From Clostridiales bacterium Firm_18 (lineage in GTDB: Bacteria > Bacillota > Clostridia > Monoglobales > Firm-18), in NCBI GenBank assembly GCA_001604215.1, contig LVAX01000086.1, forward strand, positions 1-42,446: a stretch of 42,446 nt of DNA, given 5' to 3'. Position numbers and translations under genes: made by a program. The notes under the pieces are model-generated. The model was not told the DNA's origin. It saw nothing but the letters and a program-made list of their open reading frames with translations, and did no database searches. Positions 26,360-33,684 of the stretch are shown here, in pieces. Positions within the stretch are counted from its first letter, which is position 1. Every line of letters starts with the position of its first letter.

Positions 26360-26996
26360 ATTAAGGCTGGTGTTTGAAAAAGGTGAAGCGGCAAGATATA
26401 TAGGCCATCTTGACGTTATGCGCACCTTTGTCAGGGCGCTGCGCAGGGCAAATGTGCCGGTAAAATATACCGAAGGCTTTAACCCGCACGCCGTTTTATC
26501 CTTTGCACTGCCGCTTGGCGTGGGGACAACAAGCGAATGTGAAATAGCAGATATAACGCTGAAAAATAAGCTGCCTGTCTCTGAAATTATAGAAAAAACC
26601 AACTTGTACCTGCAAGAAGGCTCTATAAAAATATTGTCCGGGGAGTACACCGACAAGCCCATGCCGGTCATAGAAAAAGCCGAATATATAATTGACATAA
26701 AAAATGACGGCCTGCTAAGCCGCAGCGATATAGAAAACGCCTTATCAAAAAAAGAAATCTTAATAGATAAAAAAACCAAAAGGCAAACAAAACAAATTAA
26801 TATTGCAGAGCATATATTCCAAATCCGGATTCTTGATATGGATGATAACCGCTTAAAACTACAGGTTATCGTATCCGCCGGCAATACCTTTAATATAAAG
26901 CCGCAGCTTGTTGTGTCCGCGCTTGAAAAAACGGCGCACAGCTTAAATCCTTTAAGCATAGCGCCGCATCGCGTCAGGTTTATATTTGCTCGATAA
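26352..26996 (+). CDS. DUF2344 (TIGR03936) protein, partner of the radical SAM enzyme
   Basis: A 214-residue soluble protein of the DUF2344 family, sometimes encoded as the C-terminal part of the preceding radical SAM protein. Family landmarks are F-E-K-G-E-A-A-R-Y-I-G-H-L-D near the N-terminus and Y-T-E-G-F-N-P-H near residue 42. The start is GTG 26352, 8 bases after GGCGG; an alternative GTG lies at 26343. It overlaps the previous gene by 8 bases, so the two are translationally coupled. Its 3' end overlaps the convergent protease gene by 17 bases. Function unknown; an RNA-modification role is a common guess. Confidence 0.9.
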   Translation: MNKLRLVFEKGEAARYIGHLDVMRTFVRALRRANVPVKYTEGFNPHAVLSFALPLGVGTTSECEIADITLKNKLPVSEIIEKTNLYLQEGSIKILSGEYTDKPMPVIEKAEYIIDIKNDGLLSRSDIENALSKKEILIDKKTKRQTKQINIAEHIFQIRILDMDDNRLKLQVIVSAGNTFNIKPQLVVSALEKTAHSLNPLSIAPHRVRFIFAR

Positions 26997-28416
26997 GGGA
27001 TATTGCTTTTTCAAGCTGCCGGTCCTCGGTAACTTCCGTTTCCGCCGCCACATCCATTATTTTAATCTGGGTTGTTATGTCCGCAACCCCGTAAGGGTAC
27101 AGCCCGTTATTGCTTTGAAAAGCCGTTACCGCAACGGCGGTATAATTATCATATGCCTCGTCCGCATTTTCTATCGGATATCCCATGGCCTCCAGCCTTT
27201 GCTCTATCGCCAGCACGTCCTTACCCTTATCTCCGGACGTAAGCACCCTTTCCGCCTTAATAGGTTCAAACTGCGTCGTATCAATGAGATGCTTTTTGTT
27301 GTTTATCGGGTAATCGGGCTCTATTCCAACGTCATGGATATACGAGCCGCCCGGCGTTAAATATTTTGCAATAGTAAGCCACATTGCCCCGCCGTTTTTC
27401 ATGTGTATATTTTGCTGTACCGTACCCTTACCGAAGGTACGCACCCCCACAAGCACTCCCGCATTGTTCTCTTTAATGGCGGCCGCAACAATTTCGGATG
27501 CGGACGCGCTGTATTCGTTCACCAGCACCACGGCTTTAAACTTGATATCGGTCGGCATGGAATAATAAGATTGATTCCTTTCAGGGTCTTTAAAATCCTC
27601 CGTAACCACCAGCGTATTATCGGGCAGGAAATAGCTTGCGGCCTTTACGGCTTCCGTCAGCAGTCCGCCGAGGTTATAACGCAGGTCAAGTATTATTTTT
27701 TCAACCCCTTTGCCGGCAAGGTCGCGCAAGGCCTCTTCTAAGTAACTTGCGGTATTAGCGTTAAATGTGGAAATCCTTACATATGCAGCATTTTTTTGCT
27801 GCTCTAAAACATGATAATCAATAGGGTTAATCTTAATAACATCACGCATTACGTCAAAAAATAAAAGCTTGCCGCCGCGTTCAATGCCAAGTTTTACATA
27901 TGTACCCCTTTCACCCCGTATCAGGGCTATGGTCTGATCAAGAACAAATCCTCTTACGTCAGTATCATCAACGCTTACTATTATGTCCCCCGTCATAATG
28001 CCCGCAAGATAAGCGGGAGTTCCTTTAATCGCCGAACCCACCATTGTCATCCCGTCAAGATCAATAACATTTATGCCTATGCCTTCAAATTCCCCGCTTA
28101 TTTTCTCCGCCGCCGGCTCGTATTCCTCAACACTTAAGTATCTTGAGTTTTCATCCAATATCGAATATGCTCCCTTTGCAAGCTCATCGAACAGTTCGGG
28201 ATGCTCCTTTAAAAGCTCACGTATCGCCGCTTCCAGCAGTTGTTCTTTCGTTACCCCAAAACGATAATTCCTTTCGGTGACCCTGATGAAGGTTTCATAG
28301 AAGTTATACATTTTTTCACCGTTGTTTATGTCTATCTGCGGGGTAAATCCATACACAAGCAAATTGCATGTAAACACCGCAATACATACCAATACGGCGA
28401 CTGCTTTTCTAATCAT
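26980..28416 (-). CDS. S41 carboxyl-terminal processing protease with peptidoglycan-binding domain
   Basis: Exported serine protease of the CtpA/CtpB family, 478 residues. It has an N-terminal signal or anchor helix (about 4-22), a PDZ domain (about 105-190), and the S41 domain with the Ser/Lys dyad: S305 in Y-S-A-S-A-S-E-I and K330 in T-F-G-K-G-T-V-Q. A peptidoglycan-binding domain (about 392-455) follows, with a short charged tail. Start ATG 28414-28416 is preferred to ATG 28425 because AAAGG is 9 bases upstream of it and directly abuts the other. CtpB of Bacillus triggers SpoIVFB activation in spores; with spoIVFB in this window a similar role is possible, though vegetative wall functions are equally plausible. 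It is the last gene of the ddl run. Confidence 0.93.
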   Translation of the reverse strand: MIRKAVAVLVCIAVFTCNLLVYGFTPQIDINNGEKMYNFYETFIRVTERNYRFGVTKEQLLEAAIRELLKEHPELFDELAKGAYSILDENSRYLSVEEYEPAAEKISGEFEGIGINVIDLDGMTMVGSAIKGTPAYLAGIMTGDIIVSVDDTDVRGFVLDQTIALIRGERGTYVKLGIERGGKLLFFDVMRDVIKINPIDYHVLEQQKNAAYVRISTFNANTASYLEEALRDLAGKGVEKIILDLRYNLGGLLTEAVKAASYFLPDNTLVVTEDFKDPERNQSYYSMPTDIKFKAVVLVNEYSASASEIVAAAIKENNAGVLVGVRTFGKGTVQQNIHMKNGGAMWLTIAKYLTPGGSYIHDVGIEPDYPINNKKHLIDTTQFEPIKAERVLTSGDKGKDVLAIEQRLEAMGYPIENADEAYDNYTAVAVTAFQSNNGLYPYGVADITTQIKIMDVAAETEVTEDRQLEKAISLIEQI

Positions 28417-28438
28417 GGTTTTCATCCTTTCACCACTG

Positions 28439-29194
28439 TTATTTTATTTCAAAATAAGACGCCTTTATAACTCCTCCGGACTCCTGTCCCAATATATACA
28501 CCTGTGCATCAAGGTAATTAAGGTTTATATCATCGGATATAACCTTTCCGTCTCGCACCGGCACTGCTCCCCCTAAAAGCTCAACACTTGTGTAGCCGCT
28601 GCCGCCGGGTATATCCTCCCATGTTCCGAAACTCTTTTTTTGCGGGTTTTTAAGGATATAGCTTTCGCCTTCCTTTAAGAACAACCTTCCCCTGTAGAGC
28701 CGAAGCACTTTTTCCGGCGTCGCCTGCCATATTACATAAGTCCTGCCCGCTTTGCTCACAACGGCATAGTAATACCTGTTAGCGTCCGGGGCAAAATTCT
28801 CTTTAATCTCGCCGTCAATTATAAAAACGGTATCGGGTGAGGGGGTTATTTCCTCCGCTCCCGAAAAGCCTATAATGTCAAAAGTCGGCGATAAAATTGA
28901 AAACCGTATCATCCCGTTAATCAAGGGGCTTAAATTATTGCTTTTAGGCCTCAAAAGCCTGCCTTCAGGGCAAATAAGGCCCGAATGCAGGGCTCCCGCA
29001 AACGCATCCCTGTAATTTTCGTCTATGAAGCCCCAATCCATATACAGGCGAAGTATATTTTTATCAACCTTGGTTTCAATAAAAAGCTTTTGAGAAACCG
29101 TATAAACCGCTTGCTCAAGTGTGGCGGCATAAGCAAAGGTATTGACAAAAACGACAGGTAAAACAATAAGCACCAGTAAGACTTTTTTAAGCAT
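28439..29194 (-). CDS. Secreted protein of unknown function
   Basis: A 251-residue protein with a clear signal peptide (M-L-K-K, hydrophobic core, cleavage near A-Y-A-A, about residue 23). The mature protein has an N-terminal helical part (24-90) faintly like an SLH repeat and a beta-rich remainder; no catalytic motif is recognised. It lies 17 bases after argS and 22 before the S41 protease on the same strand, so it is cotranscribed with the protease and may be its partner or substrate at the wall. That link is inference from position only. The start ATG 29192-29194 has GGAGG 6 bases upstream. Confidence 0.7.
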   Translation of the reverse strand: MLKKVLLVLIVLPVVFVNTFAYAATLEQAVYTVSQKLFIETKVDKNILRLYMDWGFIDENYRDAFAGALHSGLICPEGRLLRPKSNNLSPLINGMIRFSILSPTFDIIGFSGAEEITPSPDTVFIIDGEIKENFAPDANRYYYAVVSKAGRTYVIWQATPEKVLRLYRGRLFLKEGESYILKNPQKKSFGTWEDIPGGSGYTSVELLGGAVPVRDGKVISDDINLNYLDAQVYILGQESGGVIKASYFEIK

Positions 29195-29211
29195 GTATCC
29201 TCCAAAAAAAA

Positions 29212-30876
29212 TTACATTTTCTCCGGCGCGTCAACCCCGACTATGCCAAGAACATTGGAAAGCGTAATCCTCACTGCGTCAATCAGCTTTAAACGGGCTT
29301 GGCAAAGCTGCCTGTCCTCAACATTTACGCGGCACGCACTATAAAACGAATGAAAATCGTTTGCAAGCTCGATTGCATACCTTGTCATGCGCGAAGGCTC
29401 CAAGGCCTGCGCCGCCAAAGCTATTTCATCCGGGAGCTCGCCGATTTTCCTCAGCAAATTAAGCTCTTCCTTTTCCTTAAGCAAACTAATATCGATATCC
29501 CCGCAATTTTTTACGAAAATGCCGTCCCCTGCCAAAAGACGTATTATGCTGCATATGCGGGCATGGGCGTATTGAACGTAATAAACGGGATTATTATTGC
29601 TTTGCTCGACCGCAAGGTCAAGGTCAAAATCGAAATGGCTGCCGGCATTTCTCATGTTAAAGAAAAATCTTGCCGCATCCACCCCGATTTCATCAAGAAG
29701 AACATTTAAGGTTATTGCCTTACCGCTGCGTTTGGACATCCTTGCCACTTCGCCGCCCTGCATAAGCCGCACAAGCTGCATTAAGACAACCTCAAGCCTG
29801 TCCGGTTTAACGCCCAGCGCCTCCATTGCCGATTTCATTCTTGCAACGTGCCCGTGATGGTCCGCCCCCCATATATTAATCGCCCTGTCAAAGCCTCTTT
29901 TTTGAAATTTGTTTCTATGGTATGCAATATCCGCGGCAAAGTAAGTTGCAACCCCGTTGGCCCGGATTAACACCTCGTCTTTTTCGCCGTCCTCGGACGC
30001 CTTAAACCACAGCGCACCGTCCTTTTTGTAGGTATAGCCCTTTTCCTGAAGAAGCCGTATCACTTCGTCAACCTCGCCGCTTTTATAAAGGTCGCTTTCC
30101 CTATACCATACATCATAACTGATTCGATAATCCGAAAGGGTCTTTTTCATTTCCCCTATATTCTTTTCAAGGGCAAATTCAGTCAATGCCGCCTTGCGCT
30201 CATCCTGCGGGGCATTTACATATTTATCGCCGTGAATCGCAATAAATTCCTTTGCCCTGTCTATAATGTCCTCGCCTAAATACCACTCCTCATCGAAGGG
30301 CACTTCAACGCCGCACTGCTGAAGATACCTTGCTTCAAGCGAACACGCAAATTTCTCAATCTGGTTGCCGGAATCGTTTAAATAAAACTCCTTAGTTACG
30401 TCAAAGCCGGCAAATCTCAAAACGTTTGCCATCGAATCGCCCAGCGCGCCTCCCCTTGCATTTCCCATATGCATCGGACCGGTGGGGTTTGCGCTTACAA
30501 ATTCCACAACAATACTCTCGCCGCTTCCGATATCCGTTTGACCGTAATTTTCTTTCAAATCTTCAACAAGCGGCAAAACATCATAAAGCCAGGAGTTGTT
30601 TAAATAAAAATTTATAAACCCGGGGCCGGCAACTTCCACCCTGTCAATGTATGTCCCCTTTGTGCAAATAAACTGAGCCAACTTGTCCGCAACAGCGCGG
30701 GGCGGCAATTTTGCGCTTTTCGCAAGAAGCATTGCTGCATTGACCGAAAAATCACCGTTGGAAAGCTCGCGGGGCGTCTCCACGGCAAAAGGAACACTTT
30801 CAAAACCCGCACTGCTTATTGCGTTATTTACAACGGATATAATTTGATTTCTCGCCGTTTGTCTTATGTTCTGCAT
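29212..30876 (-). CDS. argS: Arginyl-tRNA synthetase
   Basis: Cytoplasmic class I aminoacyl-tRNA synthetase of 554 residues, normal length. The N-terminal Add1 domain (about 1-110) precedes the Rossmann fold with the HIGH-equivalent H136-M-G-N in N-P-T-G-P-M-H-M-G-N-A. A KMSKS-like R-M-S-K-R-S-G segment lies near residue 380, and the C-terminal DALR anticodon-binding domain ends in G-V-D-A-P-E-K-M as many ArgS proteins do. ATG 30874-30876 follows AAAGGA. It lies 29 bases after the DUF1934 gene, a pairing known as ywiB-argS in Bacillus. No T-box leader is present in that short gap. Confidence 0.97.
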   Translation of the reverse strand: MQNIRQTARNQIISVVNNAISSAGFESVPFAVETPRELSNGDFSVNAAMLLAKSAKLPPRAVADKLAQFICTKGTYIDRVEVAGPGFINFYLNNSWLYDVLPLVEDLKENYGQTDIGSGESIVVEFVSANPTGPMHMGNARGGALGDSMANVLRFAGFDVTKEFYLNDSGNQIEKFACSLEARYLQQCGVEVPFDEEWYLGEDIIDRAKEFIAIHGDKYVNAPQDERKAALTEFALEKNIGEMKKTLSDYRISYDVWYRESDLYKSGEVDEVIRLLQEKGYTYKKDGALWFKASEDGEKDEVLIRANGVATYFAADIAYHRNKFQKRGFDRAINIWGADHHGHVARMKSAMEALGVKPDRLEVVLMQLVRLMQGGEVARMSKRSGKAITLNVLLDEIGVDAARFFFNMRNAGSHFDFDLDLAVEQSNNNPVYYVQYAHARICSIIRLLAGDGIFVKNCGDIDISLLKEKEELNLLRKIGELPDEIALAAQALEPSRMTRYAIELANDFHSFYSACRVNVEDRQLCQARLKLIDAVRITLSNVLGIVGVDAPEKM

Positions 30877-30905
30877 TTTTGATTCCTTTCCAATTAGCTT
30901 TAAAT

Positions 30906-31337
30906 TTATTGATTCTGGCAGTTCCTGAACTGCAGATGAAAATTGTTAAGGCCGGACAGGTTATTATTTATGTCTATTTGATATTGGGCCGAAATAACTC
31001 CCCCGTCTTCTTTCAAATCTATATCTACCTTATCGGATTTTATTCCGATGGTAAAAGCCCCAAAAGGAGTTTCATAGCAGCATAAATGCCTCTGCCCTTT
31101 TTCAAATATCAGCTGAGTGTTATTTTGCCCATATCTTAGCATTGTAACCTTGTTGCCTTCGATTTTAAGGGTTGTGGTTGTACCCTCCAAACCGGTAACT
31201 TCCGTTTCGTTATATGTAATATAATGGCTTGTACCCTCACGGTAGTAGCTTCCTTCCGTTACAAGCTCAATTTCTTCCTTTTCATTCCCTTCGCCTTGCT
31301 GACTTCCTTTAAGAGAAATAATAACATTTTTTTTCAT
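30906..31337 (-). CDS. DUF1934 (YwiB-like) beta-barrel protein
   Basis: A 143-residue soluble protein of the DUF1934/YwiB family, a calycin-like small beta-barrel of unknown function. The family pattern is visible as an N-terminal V-I-I-S-L-K-G strand, Y-Y-R-E-G-T-S-H-Y-I-T-Y-N-E near residue 30, T-P-F-G-A-F near 90, and a C-terminal Y-Q-I-D-I-N segment. It is next to argS, as ywiB is in Bacillus, which supports the assignment. It lies 16 bases after murI. GGAGG is 9 bases before ATG 31335-31337. Confidence 0.88.
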   Translation of the reverse strand: MKKNVIISLKGSQQGEGNEKEEIELVTEGSYYREGTSHYITYNETEVTGLEGTTTTLKIEGNKVTMLRYGQNNTQLIFEKGQRHLCCYETPFGAFTIGIKSDKVDIDLKEDGGVISAQYQIDINNNLSGLNNFHLQFRNCQNQ

Positions 31338-31353
31338 ACTTTTATCCTCCCGG

Positions 31354-32160
31354 TTAATATTGTTCTATTTCAATCTGTGATACGCTGCCGGTAATTTCTT
31401 TTTGCAAAAAAACACTTCCCAGCTTAGAAAAGCTGTCCGCCGAATCGCTTACAAAATACCTATACTCGGCATGCCCGCTGCCCGAGCGCATATCTTTTTC
31501 ATCAAGCAGCCGTGATACATGCCCGCAGGTCGGAGCCGCAGAATCCACCAGCTTTGTATCACTTCCCATTATATCAGCTATCACTTCTTTTAGCAAAGGA
31601 TAATGTGTACACCCAAGGATAATAGTGTCAACCTCTTTATCCTTCAAGGGCTGTAAATAATTACATGCTATGTGATATGTTTCAATACAATTTATATGTC
31701 CGTTTTCCACAAGGGGCACAAATAGCGGGCACTCGCGCGGGACGGTTTCTATTTTTTCATCAAGTTCTTTAAGCTTTCTTTCATATGCCCCACTTGCAAT
31801 CGTACCGCTTGTCCCCAAAATTCCCACTTTTTTATTTACGGTAACCGCCGCCGCCGCTTTTGCGGTTGCATCTACCACACCTATAATGGGCAGGCTGAAT
31901 TTTTCCCTTAAAAACGAAAGCGCAACCGAGCTTACAGTTCCGCATGCCACCACTATTGCCTTGACATTTCGCGAAATCAAAAAATTAATATCCTGCGTGG
32001 CATATTTTGTTATAATTCCCTTGCTCCGGGTACCGTACGGCACCCTTCCGGTATCCCCGAAATATGTAATGCTTTCACCGGGAAGTTCCTTCATAAGCTC
32101 TTTTACAACCGTCAGTCCTCCAAGCCCGCTGTCAAACACACCGATAGGCCGATTATCCAT
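31354..32160 (-). CDS. murI: Glutamate racemase
   Basis: Cytoplasmic enzyme making D-glutamate for peptidoglycan, 268 residues. Active-site elements are D10-S11 in V-F-D-S-G-L-G-G-L, P-Y-G near 41-43, the catalytic Cys pair C73 (V-A-C-G-T-V-S) and C184 (G-C-T-H-Y-P-L-L), and T-S-G-T in between. Asn after the first Cys is replaced by Gly. ATG 32158-32160 is preferred on family grounds to a GTG at 32169, which is only one base after the ddl stop; AGGG lies 8 bases before the ATG. The adjacency to ddl joins two steps of D-amino-acid supply for the cell wall. Confidence 0.95.
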   Translation of the reverse strand: MDNRPIGVFDSGLGGLTVVKELMKELPGESITYFGDTGRVPYGTRSKGIITKYATQDINFLISRNVKAIVVACGTVSSVALSFLREKFSLPIIGVVDATAKAAAAVTVNKKVGILGTSGTIASGAYERKLKELDEKIETVPRECPLFVPLVENGHINCIETYHIACNYLQPLKDKEVDTIILGCTHYPLLKEVIADIMGSDTKLVDSAAPTCGHVSRLLDEKDMRSGSGHAEYRYFVSDSADSFSKLGSVFLQKEITGSVSQIEIEQY

Positions 32161-32170
32161 AACCAACACC

Positions 32171-33229
32171 CTAACCTTCCATTGCGTATGCTATTATTTC
32201 GTCAAGCAGCTTTGCGAAGGTCATACCGCTTTTTTGCCACAACACCGGGAACATGCTGCTGTCGGTACACCCGGGAAGGGTGTTCAGCTCATTGAGTAAA
32301 ACTCTTCCGGTTGTTTTTTCAACAAATAAATCTATACGCGAAAATCCCCTGCAGCCGACAGAAAGGTAAGCCTTTACCGCTATTTCCTTTATTTCTTCGG
32401 TTTTCTGCTCACTAAGCGGAGCGGGGATAATAACATCCGCCAAACCTAAAGTATATTTTGTACGATAATCATAAAATTCGCTGTCGGTAATTACCTCGCC
32501 GAGCAAAGCAACCCTGGGATTTTCGTTTCCGATAATGCCGCATTCAATCTCCCGGGCGTCGATAAATTCTTCAACCAGCACCTTACTGTCATAGGAAAGT
32601 GCATTTTCTATCGCATCCATCAGCATATCCTGCGACTTTACTATGCCGGCGCCTATCGACGAGCCTGCACCCGAAGGCTTGACAAAAACAGGATACGCAA
32701 AATTATCCTCTACCTTTTTGATTATTTCAACCGGGCGCTCTGCATCGTTTTTCGTAAAAACAAGCCAATCCGCCTGCGGTATTCCGTTTGCGGAAAATAT
32801 TATTTTTGATGTTGCCTTATCCATGCACAGGGCAGAAGCAAGCACTCCCGGCCCTGTATACGGTATGCCCGCAAGCTGCAGAAGGCCTTGCACTGTTCCG
32901 TCCTCTCCGTTTTTTCCGTGCAATATTAAAAATGCAACATCAATATTTATTCTTTCAACGGTATTGCCTTTAAAAACAAAAATACACTTATCCCCCGCAT
33001 CGGGCGATATAATTGCTTTATGTACGTTGCTTTTTTCCCAATCGCCGTTATCAAGCTTTTTTATGTCTCCGCTGTATAAAAACCATTGCCCTCCCTTTGT
33101 TATTCCCAGCGGGAAAACCTCATATTTTTCCTTGTCGAGGTTATTTATAACATTTCTTGCCGAAACCCTTGACACCTCATGTTCAGACGAGCAGCCGCCG
33201 AATATGACTGCCACCTTCTGCTTAACCAT
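32171..33229 (-). CDS. ddl: D-alanine--D-alanine ligase
   Basis: Cytoplasmic ATP-grasp ligase joining two D-Ala for peptidoglycan, 352 residues, normal length. The N-terminal motif E16-H-E-V-S20, the ATP-grasp region with P-V-F-V-K-P (about 164-169) and G-S-S-I-G-A-G, and the C-terminal L-L-N-E-L-N-T-L-P-G (about 310-320) are all present. The start ATG 33227-33229 has AAAAGGAGG 6 bases upstream. It is the first gene of the minus-strand run ddl-murI-DUF1934-argS-secreted-S41 and has its own promoter. A vancomycin-type D-Ala-D-Lac ligase cannot be fully excluded, but no van genes are nearby. Confidence 0.95.
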   Translation of the reverse strand: MVKQKVAVIFGGCSSEHEVSRVSARNVINNLDKEKYEVFPLGITKGGQWFLYSGDIKKLDNGDWEKSNVHKAIISPDAGDKCIFVFKGNTVERINIDVAFLILHGKNGEDGTVQGLLQLAGIPYTGPGVLASALCMDKATSKIIFSANGIPQADWLVFTKNDAERPVEIIKKVEDNFAYPVFVKPSGAGSSIGAGIVKSQDMLMDAIENALSYDSKVLVEEFIDAREIECGIIGNENPRVALLGEVITDSEFYDYRTKYTLGLADVIIPAPLSEQKTEEIKEIAVKAYLSVGCRGFSRIDLFVEKTTGRVLLNELNTLPGCTDSSMFPVLWQKSGMTFAKLLDEIIAYAMEG

Positions 33230-33293
33230 TTAAAGCCTCCTTTTAACCGATGAGCCATTTAAAACAGTTATTCAATAAAGCTCATTACGTTAC

Positions 33294-33322
33294 ATTATAT
33301 CATAATAAATTATATGAAACAA
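33294..33322 (-). promoter_or_regulatory. Sigma-A type promoter of the ddl run
   Basis: On the minus strand TTGTTT (33317-33322) and TATAAT (33294-33299) are 17 bases apart with TG before the -10. It lies 65 bases upstream of ddl and can drive the six-gene run. Confidence 0.7.
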
Positions 33323-33336
33323 TTTTTGAAATATAA

Positions 33337-33365
33337 TTGTAATGTGTATTGTTTTATATTATAAT
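33337..33365 (+). promoter_or_regulatory. Sigma-A type promoter of the B12/radical-SAM gene
   Basis: TTGTAA (33337-33342) and TATAAT (33360-33365) are 17 bases apart. Initiation near 33372 would give a leader of about 310 bases carrying the hairpin block. Its spacing is good but the -35 is only moderate. Confidence 0.55.
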
Positions 33366-33370
33366 TAATT

Positions 33371-33621
33371 CCTGCTGAATAATTCGCTTCGCGAATTATT
33401 TCTATGGCAAAAGCCATAGAAATCGTTGAAGATGGCGTAATAAGCCCATTTTCAACGATTCAGGCAATACTTGATGTCTCACTGAATTTTGCTTTTTTAC
33501 AAAAAAGCAAAATCTAAGTGCAAGGTTTTTGAGACATTAAGCTCAAAAACCTTGCACTTAGATAATTCTAAAATGCCCTGTATGCCGCCTGCGGCGGGCA
33601 TTTTAGAATTATTCAGTGGAC
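33371..33621. repeat. Chain of six abutting hairpins within terminal inverted repeats (foldback element or structured leader)
   Basis: This fills most of the 443-base gap between ddl and the radical-SAM gene. Stems are: H1 33378-33387/33391-33400; H2 33398-33408/33413-33423; H3 33421-33435/33446-33460 (one G-T wobble); H4 33486-33498/33501-33513; H5 33512-33533/33542-33563 (22 perfect pairs); H6 33562-33578/33596-33612 with an inner GCCGC/GCGGC stem. Outer arms CTGAATAATTC (33375-33385) and its complement (33606-33616) close the block. ATTATT-type flanks include the 7-base direct repeat ATTAATT at 33364-33370 and 33622-33628. No protein is encoded. The rest of the gap holds two promoters. Confidence 0.85.
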
Positions 33622-33684
33622 ATTAATTAAAAGAAAGCTTGCCCCAACTACGGCAAATTCAAAGTACCGGCGGTGAATATTACC

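Noticed and set aside
26249..26959. Minus-strand open frame (236 codons) over the DUF2344 gene
   Set aside because: It is a shadow of a conserved gene; no ribosome site and a low-complexity Ser/Phe/Ile-rich product.
30877..30905. T-box leader before argS
   Set aside because: Only 29 bases separate argS from the preceding gene, too short for a T-box.
33371..33621. CRISPR array as an explanation for the repeat block
   Set aside because: The repeats are inverted rather than direct, differ from one another, and have no uniform spacers.
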